From Enterobacter kobei (lineage in GTDB: Bacteria > Pseudomonadota > Gammaproteobacteria > Enterobacterales > Enterobacteriaceae): 64,000 nt of DNA. Under the pieces are notes generated by a model, which made no database searches, was not told the origin of the DNA, and saw only the letters and a list, made by a program, of their open reading frames with translations. The stretch lies in contig NZ_CP017181.1 of the NCBI RefSeq assembly GCF_001729765.1, positions 3,162,001 to 3,226,000 of the forward strand, read 5' to 3'. Both the position numbers and the translations under genes were made by a program. Of the stretch, positions 28,450-39,385 are shown in pieces (within the stretch, counting starts at the first letter, position 1; each line of letters starts with the position of its first letter).

Positions 28450-30039
28450 ATGACCCAGCCTCTTCTCAGTATTGATAACCTGTCGATTGCTTTCTCGAAA
28501 CAGGGTGAGACGCGCACCGTGGTCACCGATTTGTCGCTGCAGATCCAGCGCGGTGAAACGCTGGCCCTGGTGGGGGAATCCGGTTCGGGTAAGAGTGTTT
28601 CAGCGCTCTCTATCCTGCGGCTGCTGCCTTCACCACCGGCGAGCTATCCGCAGGGGGATATTTTTTTTCACGGCAGTTCACTGCTTCATGCCGACGAACA
28701 TACCCTGCGCGGTATTCGCGGCAATAAAATTGCCATGATCTTCCAGGAGCCCATGGTCTCTCTCAACCCCCTGCATACCCTGGAGAAACAGCTCTATGAA
28801 GTCTTGTCTCTGCACCGGGGCATGCGCAAAGAGGCTGCGCGGGGGGAAATACTGGATTGTCTTGAACGGACGGGCATACGCAATGCGGCCAAACGGCTGA
28901 ATGATTTTCCGCATCAGCTCTCCGGCGGTGAACGCCAGCGAGTGATGATTGCCATGGCTCTGCTCACCCGGCCCGAACTGTTAATTGCCGACGAGCCGAC
29001 GACGGCGCTGGACGTGACGGTGCAGGCGCAAATATTGACGCTGCTGCGGGAGCTGCGCGACGAGCTGAACATGAGCCTGCTGTTTATCACGCACAACCTG
29101 AGTATTGTGAAAAAGCTGGCGGACAGCGTCGCGGTCATGCAAAACGGCCGAGGCGTTGAACAGAATAGCGCATCCACGCTGCTAAACGCGCCACAGCACC
29201 CTTATACGCAACGTCTGCTCAACAGCGAACCTTCCGGCGACCCGGTTCCGCTCACGGCGGACAGCACTCCGCTGCTGCGCGTTGAGGATTTGTCCGTCTC
29301 CTTCCCGATCCGCAAAGGCATTCTGCGGCGTATCGTCGACCCAAACCCGGTCCTGAAAAATATCCGCTTCTCGCTGCGTCCCGGTGAATCCCTGGGGCTG
29401 GTGGGTGAATCCGGTTCGGGTAAAAGCACCACCGGTCTGGCACTGCTGCGCTTAATTGCCTCTCAGGGCGAGATCCTTTTTGACGACATGCCGCTGCACC
29501 GCTGGAACCGCCGCCAGATGCTGCCGGTGCGCCCGCGTATGCAGGTGGTGTTTCAGGATCCCAACTCCTCGCTTAACCCGCGCCTCAGCGTGTTGCAAAT
29601 TGTCGAAGAGGGTTTGCGCGTTCACCAGCCCGGCCTGAACGCGCAGCAGCGTGAGCAGGAGGTCATACAGGCGATGGCCGAAGTGGGCTTAGATCCCGAT
29701 ACCCGTCACCGTTATCCGGCGGAATTTTCCGGCGGGCAGCGCCAGCGTATCGCCATCGCCCGTGCGCTGATCCTGAAACCGGAGCTGATTATTCTGGATG
29801 AACCCACCTCCTCTCTGGACAGAACCGTCCAGGCGCAGATTCTGGCATTGCTGAAAGGGCTACAGGAAAAGCATCGGCTGGCCTATATCTTCATCAGCCA
29901 CGATCTGCAGGTGGTGCGGGCGCTATGCCATCAGGTGATTGTTTTGCGACAGGGTGAGGTGGTCGAACAGGGGGAATGCCAGCGCGTATTTACTGCGCCA
30001 ACGCAGAGCTACACGCGCCAGCTGCTGGCAGCAGACTAG
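28450..30039 (+). CDS. yejF: Peptide ABC transporter ATPase YejF (fused double domain)
   Basis: Two complete nucleotide-binding domains in one 529-residue chain. Each has a Walker A (GESGSGKS at about 38-45 and again near 320), an ABC signature (LSGGERQR, then FSGGQRQR) and a Walker B (LLIADEPTT, then LIILDEPTS). Energises YejBE. The start MTQPLL at 28450 lies one base after the yejE stop; an in-frame ATG 16 codons upstream lies within yejE. Confidence 0.96.
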   Translation: MTQPLLSIDNLSIAFSKQGETRTVVTDLSLQIQRGETLALVGESGSGKSVSALSILRLLPSPPASYPQGDIFFHGSSLLHADEHTLRGIRGNKIAMIFQEPMVSLNPLHTLEKQLYEVLSLHRGMRKEAARGEILDCLERTGIRNAAKRLNDFPHQLSGGERQRVMIAMALLTRPELLIADEPTTALDVTVQAQILTLLRELRDELNMSLLFITHNLSIVKKLADSVAVMQNGRGVEQNSASTLLNAPQHPYTQRLLNSEPSGDPVPLTADSTPLLRVEDLSVSFPIRKGILRRIVDPNPVLKNIRFSLRPGESLGLVGESGSGKSTTGLALLRLIASQGEILFDDMPLHRWNRRQMLPVRPRMQVVFQDPNSSLNPRLSVLQIVEEGLRVHQPGLNAQQREQEVIQAMAEVGLDPDTRHRYPAEFSGGQRQRIAIARALILKPELIILDEPTSSLDRTVQAQILALLKGLQEKHRLAYIFISHDLQVVRALCHQVIVLRQGEVVEQGECQRVFTAPTQSYTRQLLAAD

Positions 30040-30042
30040 CGC

Positions 30043-30387
30043 TCAGAACGGGTACTGGCCGGAAAAAGGCTCAGCAATCGCAACACCAAAGTTTTTCAGA
30101 CGGCAGGTGGCGGCAAATTCATCCTGGCTTTTAACAAACAGGCACGGCTCACCTTCGCACTCCAGTACGGAGCTGTCCACTTCGATATCCGTCAGGGCCT
30201 GACTGAGACGCTCCATCACCCGCCACGCATTTTCGTGGCTTGGGCTCAACAGTTTGAGCGCCACGAGGCAATTGTCACTGCCCGCGCCGTTTTGCGGAAT
30301 CGGTTCAACTTTCGAACCTGCAAAACCCGCCGACCAGCGATAGCTCTGGGGCAAGCGATGGACAATGGAGAGTTGTAATGTATTCAC
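30043..30387 (-). CDS. yejG: YejG family protein
   Basis: 114 residues, same length as E. coli YejG, with the N-terminus [20 protein letters not shown]. Function unknown; no signal peptide or membrane segment. Convergent with yejF, 3 bases between the stops. The 279 bp upstream (to bcr) is AT-rich, contains TTTTACATAAA twice (30560-30570 and 30575-30585) and no gene that I can see. Confidence 0.93.
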   Translation of the reverse strand: MNTLQLSIVHRLPQSYRWSAGFAGSKVEPIPQNGAGSDNCLVALKLLSPSHENAWRVMERLSQALTDIEVDSSVLECEGEPCLFVKSQDEFAATCRLKNFGVAIAEPFSGQYPF

Positions 30388-30633
30388 GTTCGTTCCCCGG
30401 AAGCAAAATTTACTTCACAATTTATTTACATTTATAGTAACACATCATCGCTAACCTGCACTATTCAGCGCTTTTTTATCGGTATAGAGGTTCGCGTCGG
30501 CGCTATATGTACCCGTTTCTGCGATCTAACTCAACCTTTTTGAATACAATGATGTGACTTTTTACATAAATAGATTTTACATAAAATAAACAAACACGGG
30601 ATAAACGAACGCGGGTTTGGTTGATATGTATCA

Positions 30634-30657
30634 ACAAAAAAGGCCCTGTCGGGCCTT
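30634..30657 (-). terminator. bcr terminator
   Basis: AAGGCCC/GGGCCTT stem with a TGTC loop. Read on the minus strand it is followed by a T run, 10 bases after the bcr stop. Confidence 0.8.
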
Positions 30658-30666
30658 ATCTGCTCA

Positions 30667-31863
30667 TCAATGAGCCGCTTTCCGTGGCCGGCTGGCATAA
30701 AGACAGAAGAGGACGGAGCTGGTTGCGCAAAACGCCATCGCCCATAGCATAGGCCAGGCCGTGGTGAAGGTCGCCATAGACAGTAATGCCCCGACGATGG
30801 CGCCAATGCCGAAGCGGAACGTCCCCGCCAGTGACGATGCAGTTCCCGCCATATGCGGGAATTCATCGAGGATCACCGCCATCGCATTTGAGGATATCAT
30901 CGACACGCAGCCCACAAAGGCCGCCACGCCAATCACCAGCGCCCAGAAGCCCACGCCCAGGAATGCACTGACCACCAGCCAGACAGCCATCACAAACTGG
31001 ATCCACAGCCCGGCGCGGAACATGTTCAGCGCGCCGACCCGCCGGACAAAGCGGCTGTTAATAATAGTCAGTACAAACAGGAAGACGATATTGAGCGCAA
31101 AATAATAGCCGAAGTGCTGCGGAGAAACATGGTTCAGCTCGATATAAACAAACGGCCCGGCGCTCAGGAAGGAGAACATCCCGGCGAAGCTGAACCCGCT
31201 TGCCAACATATAGCTCAGCACGCGCTTGTGGCGAAACAGCGAGGCAAAGTTACCTATTGTGGTGCGAATGTGGAATTTCTGGCGGTGCTCGGCAGGAAGC
31301 GTTTCATCAATAAAGAAGAAAATCATTGCAGAGGCCAGCAGTGCGGCCAGCGCCAGGATCCAGAAAATCGCATGCCAGCTAAACCACACCAGAACCGCCC
31401 CACCGGCCATCGGAGCCACCAGCGGCGCAATCGTCGTCACCAGCATGACAAACGACATCATGCGGGAGAACTCTTCTTTCGGGTAGATATCACGCATCAG
31501 GGCGTTGATCACCACACTCGCTGCAGCAGCGGCCAGACCGTGCAAAAATCGCATGAAAATCAGATGATCGATGGTTTGCGCCAGCGCGCAGGCCACCGCC
31601 GCCCCGGCAAAGACCAGCGTTCCGCCCAGAATAACCGGTTTGCGCCCCAGGCTGTCGGCCATCGGGCCGTACAATAACTGGCCGAGAGCAAAGCCGAGAA
31701 TATAGGTGCTGAGCGTCATCTGTGCGCTGCCTGCCGGTACCCCAAACTGCGCGGAAATGACCGGCAGCGCGGGCAGATACATATCAATAGACAGCGGCAT
31801 CAACATGGCCAGCAGGCCAAGAATGAAGACAATTTTGAACGACGAGTGTGGCCTGGTGGTCAC
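30667..31863 (-). CDS. bcr: Bicyclomycin/multidrug efflux MFS transporter Bcr
   Basis: Drug:proton antiporter of the DHA1 family, 398 residues, about 12 membrane helices, with [13 protein letters not shown] in TM1 and the loop motif [13 protein letters not shown]. In E. coli it exports bicyclomycin, sulfonamide and tetracycline and dipeptides. It follows rsuA by 15 nt on the same strand, so the two are likely cotranscribed. Confidence 0.95.
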   Translation of the reverse strand: MTTRPHSSFKIVFILGLLAMLMPLSIDMYLPALPVISAQFGVPAGSAQMTLSTYILGFALGQLLYGPMADSLGRKPVILGGTLVFAGAAVACALAQTIDHLIFMRFLHGLAAAAASVVINALMRDIYPKEEFSRMMSFVMLVTTIAPLVAPMAGGAVLVWFSWHAIFWILALAALLASAMIFFFIDETLPAEHRQKFHIRTTIGNFASLFRHKRVLSYMLASGFSFAGMFSFLSAGPFVYIELNHVSPQHFGYYFALNIVFLFVLTIINSRFVRRVGALNMFRAGLWIQFVMAVWLVVSAFLGVGFWALVIGVAAFVGCVSMISSNAMAVILDEFPHMAGTASSLAGTFRFGIGAIVGALLSMATFTTAWPMLWAMAFCATSSVLFCLYASRPRKAAH

Positions 31864-31878
31864 AGAAATCTCCTGAAA

Positions 31879-32586
31879 TTAGTGCGAAGGCAGACCGACG
31901 CTGGCGATCTCTTCTTCCGTCAGCGGGCGATATTCGCCAGGCGCCAGGTCGGGATCGAGCGCGATTGCGCCAATACGTTCGCGATGCAGACCGACAACGC
32001 GGTTACCCACTGCGGCAAACATGCGTTTAACCTGATGGTAACGCCCTTCGCTGATGGTAAGACGGACTTCCGTCGGCGTGATCACGTCCAGCACCGCCGG
32101 TTTAGTCAGGTCTTTTTCATTATGCAGCTGAACGCCTTTCGCGAATTGCTCTGCCGTGTCATCCGCAACCGGCGACTCCAGCGTGACCAGATAGGTTTTC
32201 TCGCAGTGGTGGCGTGGGGAAGTAATACGGTGTGACCACTGCCCGTCGTCGGTCATCAGCACCAGCCCGGTGGTGTCGATGTCGAGGCGGCCCGCGGCAT
32301 GCAGCTTATGTGCCACCGGTTCGTCGAGGAAATAGAGTACCGTCGGGTGATCGGGATCGTCCGTTGAGCAGACGTAGCCTTCCGGCTTGTGGAGCATGAA
32401 GTAGCGCGGGCCGTTCTGCTGGGTCAGCGGATTGCCGTCGTATTCAACCTGATGCTCAGGTTGAAGTTTGAAAGCGCTGTCTCTCACAATGTCGCCATCC
32501 ACGGTAACGCGGCTGGCGCGAATTTCGCGCCCGGCAATAGCGCGGCTTACGCCGAGTTGCTGAGCGATAAACTTATCAAGTCGCAT
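31879..32586 (-). CDS. rsuA: 16S rRNA pseudouridine(516) synthase
   Basis: Makes pseudouridine 516 in 16S rRNA. 235 residues: an N-terminal S4 RNA-binding domain (1-60, [15 protein letters not shown]) and a catalytic domain with the nucleophile Asp102 in [10 protein letters not shown] plus the [10 protein letters not shown] motif. Divergent from radD. Confidence 0.96.
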   Translation of the reverse strand: MRLDKFIAQQLGVSRAIAGREIRASRVTVDGDIVRDSAFKLQPEHQVEYDGNPLTQQNGPRYFMLHKPEGYVCSTDDPDHPTVLYFLDEPVAHKLHAAGRLDIDTTGLVLMTDDGQWSHRITSPRHHCEKTYLVTLESPVADDTAEQFAKGVQLHNEKDLTKPAVLDVITPTEVRLTISEGRYHQVKRMFAAVGNRVVGLHRERIGAIALDPDLAPGEYRPLTEEEIASVGLPSH

Positions 32587-32737
32587 GAAATCTTTTTAGC
32601 CTTAATGGTGCTGGAAGTCGGACCGTGCGTCCGAAAAAGAAGCAGTCAGGAACGGTTCAGTATAATGGTCTGGTTGCGCCACTCAAGGGAAAAAGTTTCG
32701 TGGCATACTATATGCGGATTAACGAAACTGAGACACC

Positions 32738-34498
32738 ATGACTTTTACACTTCGTCCCTATCAGCAGGAAGCCGTTGACGCCACCCTCGCCTGGTTTCGC
32801 AAACACCGGGAACCGGCGGCGATTGTCCTCCCGACCGGCGCAGGCAAAAGCCTGGTCATTGCCGAGCTGGCCCGCCTGGCGCGTGGCCGCGTGCTGGTGC
32901 TGGCGCACGTCAAAGAGCTGGTCGCGCAAAACCACGCCAAGTATTGCGCGCTGGGGCTGGAGGCCGATATTTTCGCCGCCGGGCTCAAGCGTAAAGAGAG
33001 CCACGGTAAGGTTGTCTTTGGCAGCGTGCAGTCGGTCGCCCGCAACCTGGATCTGTTTCGCAGCGAATTTTCGCTGCTGATTGTCGACGAGTGTCACCGC
33101 ATCAGCGATGACGACGACAGCCAGTATCAGCAAATCCTCACGCACCTGAAAGAGGTGAACCCTCACTTACGCCTGCTGGGCCTGACGGCAACCCCGTTTC
33201 GCCTGGGCAAAGGCTGGATTTACCGCTTTCATTATCACGGCATGGTGCGTGGCGATGAAAAAGCGCTGTTCAGCGACTGTATCTACGAACTTCCGCTGCG
33301 CTACATGATTAAACACGGCTACCTGACGCCGCCCGAGCGGCTGGATATGCCGGTGGTACAGTACGACTTCAGCCGGTTACAGGCGCAGAGCAACGGCTTA
33401 TTCAGCGAAGCGGATCTCAACCAGGAGTTGAATAAGCAAAAGCGCATAACGCCGCATATCATCAGCCAGATTGAGGAGTTTGCCGCGACGCGCAAAGGGG
33501 TGATGATCTTTGCCGCGACAGTCGAGCACGCGCGAGAAATTACCGGACTGCTCCCCGCTGACGACGCCGCGTTAATTACCGGCGAAACGCCCGGCCCTGA
33601 GCGTGACAGGTTGATTGAGGCGTTTAAAGCCCAGCAGTTCCGCTATCTGGTGAATGTTTCCGTGTTAACCACCGGTTTTGACGCCCCGCACGTCGACCTG
33701 ATTGCGATTTTGCGCCCGACGGAATCCGTCAGCCTGTATCAGCAGATTGTCGGTCGTGGTCTGCGCCTGGCACCGGGCAAAACTGACTGTCTGATCCTCG
33801 ATTACGCCGGTAACCCGCACGATCTTTACTCTCCCGAAGTGGGCACGCCAAAAGGCAAAAGTGACAACGTGCCGGTACAGGTGTTTTGTCCAGCCTGCGG
33901 GTTTGCCAACACCTTCTGGGGGAAAACCACCGCCGACGGCACGCTGATCGAACACTTTGGCCGCCGCTGTCAGGGCTGGTTTGAAGATGATGAAGGGCAT
34001 CGCGAGCAGTGCGATTTCCGTTTTCGTTTCAAAAACTGTCCACAGTGCAACGCCGAAAATGACATTGCCGCCCGCCGCTGCCGTGAGTGCGACACGGTGC
34101 TGGTCGACCCGGACGACATGCTGAAAGCGGCGCTGAAGCTGAAAGATGCGCTGGTGCTGCGCTGTTCCGGCATGGCCTTACAGCCGGGCGCGGATGAAAA
34201 AGGCGAGTGGCTAAAAATTACCTATTACGACGAGGACGGCGCTGACGTCAGCGAGCGGTTCCGGGTACAGACGCCAGCCCAGCGCACGGCATTTGAGCAA
34301 CTGTTTATCCGCCCACATACCCGCACGCCTGGCGTGCCGCTGCGCTGGATCACCGTGGCGGATATCGTGCATCAGCAGGCGCTGCTGCGCCATCCGGATT
34401 TTGTTGTCGCCCGCAAAAAAGGCCAGTTCTGGCAGGTACGTGAGAAGGTCTTTGACTATGAAGGTCGCTATCGTCGGGCAAATGAATTGCGTGGTTAG
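32738..34498 (+). CDS. radD: RadD (YejH), SF2 DNA repair ATPase
   Basis: Superfamily 2 helicase-like ATPase that assists RecA-dependent recombination and double-strand break repair. 586 residues: Walker A LPTGAGKS (Lys37), Walker B VDECHR, motif [16 protein letters not shown], and C-terminal zinc-binding cysteines (CPACG, CPQCN, CREC). Same length as E. coli. Monocistronic between rsuA and rplY. Confidence 0.95.
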   Translation: MTFTLRPYQQEAVDATLAWFRKHREPAAIVLPTGAGKSLVIAELARLARGRVLVLAHVKELVAQNHAKYCALGLEADIFAAGLKRKESHGKVVFGSVQSVARNLDLFRSEFSLLIVDECHRISDDDDSQYQQILTHLKEVNPHLRLLGLTATPFRLGKGWIYRFHYHGMVRGDEKALFSDCIYELPLRYMIKHGYLTPPERLDMPVVQYDFSRLQAQSNGLFSEADLNQELNKQKRITPHIISQIEEFAATRKGVMIFAATVEHAREITGLLPADDAALITGETPGPERDRLIEAFKAQQFRYLVNVSVLTTGFDAPHVDLIAILRPTESVSLYQQIVGRGLRLAPGKTDCLILDYAGNPHDLYSPEVGTPKGKSDNVPVQVFCPACGFANTFWGKTTADGTLIEHFGRRCQGWFEDDEGHREQCDFRFRFKNCPQCNAENDIAARRCRECDTVLVDPDDMLKAALKLKDALVLRCSGMALQPGADEKGEWLKITYYDEDGADVSERFRVQTPAQRTAFEQLFIRPHTRTPGVPLRWITVADIVHQQALLRHPDFVVARKKGQFWQVREKVFDYEGRYRRANELRG

Positions 34499-34623
34499 CA
34501 GGACTTTTCATTGATGTGGACAGCGTTTGAGTATAAAATGCCGCCCGCTTCACATCCGTGGGGCAGAACACTCACCTGCTGCTGGGTCGCCTGTAGTAGG
34601 GTTTTAAATACAGAGAGAAATCA

Positions 34624-34908
34624 ATGTTCACTATCGAAGCAGAAGTACGTAACGTGCAGGGTAAGGGTGCGAGCCGCCGCCTGCGTACCGCTAACAAGTT
34701 CCCGGCTATCGTTTACGGTGGCGAAGCTGCTCCAGTTGCAATCGAACTGGATCACGACAAAGTATGGAACCTGCAGACCAAAGCTGAATTCTACAGCGAA
34801 GTTCTGACCATCGTTGTTGGCGGTAAAGAAGAAAAAGTGAAAGTTCAGGCTGTTCAGCGTCACGCGTTCAAGCCAAAACTGACTCACATCGACTTCGTTC
34901 GCGCGTAA
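34624..34908 (+). CDS. rplY: 50S ribosomal protein L25
   Basis: 94-residue single-domain L25 that binds 5S rRNA, same length as in E. coli ([10 protein letters not shown] start, [14 protein letters not shown]). Codon use is that of a highly expressed gene. AGAGAG upstream serves as ribosome site; a strong bidirectional terminator follows. Confidence 0.98.
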   Translation: MFTIEAEVRNVQGKGASRRLRTANKFPAIVYGGEAAPVAIELDHDKVWNLQTKAEFYSEVLTIVVGGKEEKVKVQAVQRHAFKPKLTHIDFVRA

Positions 34909-34923
34909 TCGCAAACCTGTCGA

Positions 34924-34952
34924 GAAAAACCCCGCTTCGGCGGGGTTTTTTT
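34924..34952. terminator. Bidirectional terminator between rplY and yejK
   Basis: ACCCCGC-TTCG-GCGGGGT with A run before and seven Ts after. Confidence 0.92.
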
Positions 34953-34959
34953 ATGGCGA

Positions 34960-35967
34960 TTATTTACCGCCCGAGGTGCGACGCTGAAGCTGATCGCGCA
35001 GGTTTGGCGGCGTGCCTTTGATGGTCAGCGTATCGGTGGCAGGATCCCAGAAGATACGTTCCCCCAGCAGCATGGCATCGAAGTTGATGGTTAACCCACC
35101 GCCGCTCCCGGCAAATTTGGTTAACTGACGCAGCGTACTGCGATCCGCCGGGAAGCTTTCTTCAAGCTCATAGCCTTTCTCTGCGGTGAACGCCTGGAAG
35201 CTGACTTCACTAACGCCCGCCAGCTCTTTTGACAGCGACTCCAGCTCAATCTCTTCCCCCGCCTGCAGCTGTTCGTTGCAGTAGCTGTAAACCTGCTGAC
35301 GCACGTTCTGGCGTTCTGATTTATCGAGCTGCGCCTCAGCCGTAAAGTCATCTACCGCCTGCAACAGCCCTTTGTTCTGCGCTTTGGCGTTAAGTCCTTC
35401 GCTGGCGCCGAGGAAATCCATAAAGAAATCGGCCACTTTGCGGCCCACTCGCCCTTTCAGGAAGGTCAGGTAGCGGGTCGATTCCGGGTTGGTTTCCCAC
35501 TCGGTCAAATCAATCCGCGCCACAATATCCGCATGGTTGATATCCAGATAATGCGTCGAGCTGATATCCAGTTGCTCATTCACGCGCATGCTGCTCAAGT
35601 TATTCAGCACGGTAACCAGCAGATACTCTACCGCCAGGTAGCGATAGTGGCAGAACAGGACGATGCCGCCGTCGGCGAACGGATATTTTGCCAGCTCGTC
35701 GCGCAGACGCCCGGTGGCCGCGCGGCTAAACGCCAGGAAATCCTCTTCCCCCTGACGCTGCAGGCGCAGGCTATCAGCCAGTTCACTCTCTTCGCTGAAC
35801 AGACCATAGGCTTTATTTTTGGCGCTGTAGACGCGATGCAACTCAGCCATCATTTCCACAACGGTCGCCGTGGGTTCCAGTAACGAATCGCGTAGCACCA
35901 CTTCAAGGGTTTGCTCATCACGCTTGATAAGCTGGTGCAAGGCAATCTGGTTGATTTCCAGACTCAT
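34960..35967 (-). CDS. yejK: Nucleoid-associated protein YejK (NdpA)
   Basis: 335 residues, same length as E. coli YejK; cytoplasmic, nucleoid-associated 37-kDa family. Start [18 protein letters not shown]; conserved [16 protein letters not shown] segment near the C-terminus. Divergent from yejL. Confidence 0.95.
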   Translation of the reverse strand: MSLEINQIALHQLIKRDEQTLEVVLRDSLLEPTATVVEMMAELHRVYSAKNKAYGLFSEESELADSLRLQRQGEEDFLAFSRAATGRLRDELAKYPFADGGIVLFCHYRYLAVEYLLVTVLNNLSSMRVNEQLDISSTHYLDINHADIVARIDLTEWETNPESTRYLTFLKGRVGRKVADFFMDFLGASEGLNAKAQNKGLLQAVDDFTAEAQLDKSERQNVRQQVYSYCNEQLQAGEEIELESLSKELAGVSEVSFQAFTAEKGYELEESFPADRSTLRQLTKFAGSGGGLTINFDAMLLGERIFWDPATDTLTIKGTPPNLRDQLQRRTSGGK

Positions 35968-36101
35968 GATAAACTCTCCTTTTAGACCGGGCGGTATTCA
36001 ACCACCACCAGGACATGTGTGCAACAACAGATAAAAAAGGGGAAAAAAAGCTGTTGCTACGGTAATATGTTGCCCTTTCATCAACAAACTGATTTTGATT
36101 T

Positions 36102-36329
36102 ATGCCACAACATTCCCGCTACAGTGATGAACACGTTGAACAACTGCTCAGTGAGCTGGTCAACGTACTGGAAAAACATAAAACGCCGACCGATCTCTCC
36201 CTGATGGTTTTGGGAAATATGGTCACCAACCTTATCAACACCAGCGTTGCTCCGGCTCAGCGTCAGGCGATCGCAAAATCTTTCGCCCAGGCGTTACAGT
36301 CATCCGTCAGCAACGACCAGGCCCATTAA
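36102..36329 (+). CDS. yejL: YejL, UPF0352 family protein
   Basis: 75 residues, [20 protein letters not shown] start, same length as in E. coli; small helical protein of unknown function. Followed after 19 bases by yejM on the same strand, probably one transcript. Confidence 0.95.
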   Translation: MPQHSRYSDEHVEQLLSELVNVLEKHKTPTDLSLMVLGNMVTNLINTSVAPAQRQAIAKSFAQALQSSVSNDQAH

Positions 36330-36348
36330 GGGAAACGAACAACAGTTT

Positions 36349-38109
36349 ATGGTGACGAATCGTCAGCGCTACCGTGAAAAAGTCTCCCAGATGGTCAGCT
36401 GGGGACACTGGTTTGCCCTGTTTAACATTCTGTTAGCGGCGGTGATTGGCTGTCGTTATCTGTTTGTCGCAGACTGGCCAACCACGCTAACCGGGCGTAT
36501 CTACTCCTGGATAAGCGTTGTCGGTCACTTTAGCTTTTTGGTATTCGCCACCTATCTGCTGATCCTGTTTCCTCTGACGTTTATCGTCATGTCGCAGCGT
36601 CTGATGCGGTTCTTATCCGCAATCCTTGCCACAGCAGGGATGACGCTGCTGCTTATCGACAGTGAAGTGTTCACCCGTTTCCACCTGCATCTTAACCCTA
36701 TCGTCTGGGAACTGGTGATCAACCCTGACCAGAACGAAACGGCTCGTGACTGGCAGCTGATGTTTATCAGCGTCCCGGTGATCCTGCTGATTGAGATGTT
36801 GTTCGCCACCTGGAGCTGGCAAAAGCTCCGCAGCCTGACCCGACGCCGCCACTACGCGAAGCCCGTCGCCGCACTCTTTTTCATCTCATTTATCAGTTCG
36901 CACATCATGTACATCTGGGCGGATGCGAACTTCTATCGCCCCATTACGATGCAGCGTGCCAACCTGCCGCTCTCGTACCCAATGACGGCCCGTCGCTTCC
37001 TTGAGAAACACGGCCTGTTAGATGCCCAGGAGTATCAGCGTCGTCTGATCGAACAGGGTAATCCGGAAGCGGTCAGCGTTCAGTATCCGCTGAGTGAACT
37101 GCGCTATCGCGATATGGGCCGCGGACAAAACGTCCTGCTGATTACCGTCGATGGTCTGAACTATTCCCGTTACGAGAAGCAGATGCCTGCGCTGGCCGAT
37201 TTCGCGAGTCAAAACGTCTCGTTCACCCAGCATATGAGTTCCGGGAACACTACCGATGCGGGCATCTTTGGCCTGTTCTATGGCATTTCTGCCGGATACA
37301 TGGATGGCGTTCTGGCTGCGCGCATTCCTGCGGCGCTAATTACCGGACTGAATCAGCAAGGCTATCAGTTAGGGTTGTTCTCATCCGATGGCTTTAACAG
37401 CCCACTCTACCGCCAGGCGCTGTTGTCTGATTTCTCGCTGCCTGCTGCGCAGAGCCAGTCTGATACCCAGACCGCAAACCAGTGGATAAACTGGCTGCAG
37501 CGCTACGCCCAGGAAGATAACCGCTGGTTCTCGTGGGTGGCCTTTAACGGCACCACGCTTGACGACAGCAACCAGACTGGCTTTGCCCGCCGATACAGCC
37601 GTGCGGCCAGCAATGTTGACGCGCAGATCGGCCGCGTTCTTGACGCGCTACGCGAATCAGGCAAGCTCGATAACACTGTCGTGATTGTGACCGCAGGCCA
37701 TGGTGTACCGCTCGGCGACGAAACGAAGAGCATGAGCTGGTCACGCCCGAACCTGCATGTACCGCTGGTGATCCACTGGCCGGGAACGCCGGCGCAGCGC
37801 ATCAATATGCTCACTGAACATAAAGATGTTATGACGACCCTGATGCAACGCCTGCTGCACGTCAGTACGCCAGCAAACGAGTATTCGCAGGGGCAGGATC
37901 TTTTCAGCGCCGCGCGCCGCCATAATTGGGTGACATCAGCAGACGGTAACACGCTGGCGGTGACCACACCGACGCTGACGCTGGTGCTGAACAGTAACGG
38001 AAATTACCAGACGTATAATCTACAGGGTGAACGGTTGAAGGACCAGAAACCGCAGCTGAGCCTGTTGCTGCAGGTCCTGACGGATGAGAAGCGCTTTATC
38101 GCTAACTGA
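36349..38109 (+). CDS. yejM: YejM (PbgA/LapC), inner-membrane regulator of LPS synthesis
   Basis: Essential cardiolipin/LPS-sensing protein that restrains LapB-FtsH proteolysis of LpxC. 586 residues: five N-terminal TM helices (to about 190), a basic linker (LRSLTRRRHY), and a periplasmic sulfatase/alkaline-phosphatase-like domain with NVLLITVDGLNYSRY and SSGNTTDAGIFGLFYG. Length and ends (MVTNRQRYREK...KRFIAN) match E. coli. An in-frame start upstream overlaps yejL and is rejected. Confidence 0.96.
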   Translation: MVTNRQRYREKVSQMVSWGHWFALFNILLAAVIGCRYLFVADWPTTLTGRIYSWISVVGHFSFLVFATYLLILFPLTFIVMSQRLMRFLSAILATAGMTLLLIDSEVFTRFHLHLNPIVWELVINPDQNETARDWQLMFISVPVILLIEMLFATWSWQKLRSLTRRRHYAKPVAALFFISFISSHIMYIWADANFYRPITMQRANLPLSYPMTARRFLEKHGLLDAQEYQRRLIEQGNPEAVSVQYPLSELRYRDMGRGQNVLLITVDGLNYSRYEKQMPALADFASQNVSFTQHMSSGNTTDAGIFGLFYGISAGYMDGVLAARIPAALITGLNQQGYQLGLFSSDGFNSPLYRQALLSDFSLPAAQSQSDTQTANQWINWLQRYAQEDNRWFSWVAFNGTTLDDSNQTGFARRYSRAASNVDAQIGRVLDALRESGKLDNTVVIVTAGHGVPLGDETKSMSWSRPNLHVPLVIHWPGTPAQRINMLTEHKDVMTTLMQRLLHVSTPANEYSQGQDLFSAARRHNWVTSADGNTLAVTTPTLTLVLNSNGNYQTYNLQGERLKDQKPQLSLLLQVLTDEKRFIAN

Positions 38110-38180
38110 TTAATTATAAACCAGTTAGCGACAGATTCTCTTGCATTCGAAACGGAATCGAGTAGTATCTTTTTATGCGT

Positions 38181-38257
38181 CGGCACGTAGCGCAGCCTGG
38201 TAGCGCACCGTCATGGGGTGTCGGGGGTCGGAGGTTCAAATCCTCTCGTGCCGACCA
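38181..38257 (+). tRNA. proL: tRNA-Pro (anticodon GGG)
   Basis: 77-nt cloverleaf with CCA encoded, paired acceptor arms CGGCACG/CGTGCCG, T-loop GGTTCAAATCC and anticodon loop ATGGGGT. It reads essentially as E. coli proL. Its last 48 nt are repeated at 46751-46798, showing that it is the attachment site of the prophage remnant; the left copy is the complete tRNA gene. Confidence 0.98.
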
Positions 38258-38296
38258 AAATCACATTGAAAACCAGCCACTTATGGCTGGTTTTTT
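38210..38296. repeat. attL: left direct repeat of the prophage remnant
   Basis: 87 bp covering the 3' 48 nt of proL plus its terminator. It is repeated at 46751-46837 with two mismatches (38261 and 38279); the first 51 bp are identical. Confidence 0.95.
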
Positions 38297-38297
38297 A
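38266..38297 (+). terminator. proL terminator (phage-side copy)
   Basis: AACCAGCC/GGCTGGTT stem with a 6-nt loop and T6. An almost identical hairpin, differing at one loop base, follows the right repeat. Confidence 0.85.
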
Positions 38298-38351
38298 TTG
38301 CCGAAAAATTATGATGGCGAAACTATGGTGAAATGATGGTTGAATCCTACT

Positions 38352-38672
38352 TTAAATTGTCGGGCAATCATCGTTACCTACCCTGTTAAGACTATGCGTT
38401 AGCACGCCAAAAACTTCCACGTCATCCAGCGCGTCGCCTTCTATCGCTTCACCCTCTTCAGTTATCAATGCTGCCCCGTATAGCTTTGCAAACTCGTTCC
38501 TGTTATCCATTCTTACCAGCAGCGTATCTCCCTGCTCTGGCCTCAAAGCAATGTTAATCACTGCCCAACCACAGGATGTTTCTATTACCCTGCAGTTCCC
38601 ATCAATTCCGCATAACAGATCTATGGTTAACCGCTGTTCCTGATAATCCATTGCCGGTGAAGGAAACCCCAT
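38352..38672 (-). CDS. UmuD/HumD-like LexA-fold protein lacking the catalytic serine segment
   Basis: 106 residues. The N-terminus MGFPSPAMDYQEQRL matches the region around the UmuD cleavage site (GFPSPAADYVEQR), and residues about 42-97 (PEQGDTLLVRM, EFAKLYG, DDVEVFGVLTH) align with the C-terminal half of UmuD. The stretch with the nucleophile (KASGDSM in UmuD) is missing, while a lysine is present where the general base would be. Such short forms occur in phages; if functional, it would act by binding partners rather than by self-cleavage. It follows a broken SOS-boxed gene by 13 bases. Confidence 0.65.
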   Translation of the reverse strand: MGFPSPAMDYQEQRLTIDLLCGIDGNCRVIETSCGWAVINIALRPEQGDTLLVRMDNRNEFAKLYGAALITEEGEAIEGDALDDVEVFGVLTHSLNRVGNDDCPTI

Positions 38673-38685
38673 CAGAAAACCCTCC

Positions 38686-38910
38686 TCATGTTACGCAGGA
38701 TCCAGTCCGGTTCTCACTTCCGTTTGTCGTCTTGTCGGCGAAGTCAGGCTGATATCGTTCGATCCATCAATTTGCATCTGCCTGGCTGAAATGCCAGTGC
38801 CTCTCCTGCAGTTCGTCGATGAATTTGTCTGTATGCAGGCAGAGATAGCCCTTCGGGTTTTGCTGTATGGCCGCCACAAAGGCGGCATGTATGTCTGCTG
38901 TGCGTGGCAT
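38686..38910 (-). pseudogene. Small phage gene under a LexA box, interrupted by an in-frame TGA
   Basis: Reads MPRTADIHAAFVAAIQQNPK and on to FSQADAN, then TGA at 38767-38769, then continues in the same frame as WIERYQPDFADK to a TGA at 38686. Recalled phage homologues have ANWWIERYQ here, so the stop appears to be a TGG-to-TGA change. Good ribosome site (GAGGT, 5 bases from ATG). Function of the family is unknown to me. Confidence 0.6.
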
Positions 38911-38928
38911 AATTACCTCACAAAATAA

Positions 38929-38944
38929 CTGTATGCATATACAG
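38929..38944. promoter_or_regulatory. LexA (SOS) box
   Basis: CTGTATGCATATACAG fits CTGT-N8-ACAG exactly and is nearly palindromic. It lies 18 bp before the start of the interrupted gene and next to a candidate minus-strand promoter (TTGATC-N16-GATACT). Confidence 0.85.
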
Positions 38945-39022
38945 TATCGCTAAATATGAGAGTCGATCAAGCTTCATAGTGGTGCTACACTCCCTACCTT
39001 TCAGAATTAACTGATTTCTATA

Positions 39023-39385
39023 ATGTTAAAGCTATTTACTCGCTATGTTTCGGTGGGGGTGATTAATACAGCCCTTCACTGGTTGTGTTTCGGTGCACTC
39101 ATGCATTTTTTGGGGGCTACGCAGGCCGTTGCGAACGTGATTGCGTTCTGCATTGCTGTGACGTTCAGTTTTTTTGCAAATGCTAAGTGGACATTCAATT
39201 CTCAGGCTACATCTGGGCGCTATGCTGCATTCGTATTTTTCATGGGCATTATGGCCGCACTAACCGGATACGTTGCAGATTCGATTGGTGCCCCACCAGT
39301 TGTAACTCTCATAGCTTTCTCGGCATTTAGTCTTGTTGCCGGATTTATATACTCAAAGTTCATTGTCTTTAGGGATGCGAAATGA
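39023..39385 (+). CDS. gtrA: GtrA-type flippase for O-antigen modification
   Basis: 120 residues, four membrane helices, GtrA/DPMS family ([39 protein letters not shown] at the end). Proposed to flip undecaprenyl-phosphate-glucose across the inner membrane. First gene of a three-gene operon; its stop overlaps gtrB as ATGA. Confidence 0.92.
   Translation: MLKLFTRYVSVGVINTALHWLCFGALMHFLGATQAVANVIAFCIAVTFSFFANAKWTFNSQATSGRYAAFVFFMGIMAALTGYVADSIGAPPVVTLIAFSAFSLVAGFIYSKFIVFRDAK

Noticed and set aside
30560..30585. Two TTTTACATAAA copies 15 bp apart, as a regulatory iteron
   Set aside because: Only two copies in AT-rich intergenic DNA; chance is a sufficient explanation.
38945..39022. Dam/OxyR phase-variation switch upstream of gtrA, as in Salmonella gtr clusters
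   Set aside because: Only one GATC (38964-38967) is present; the known switch needs paired GATC sites.
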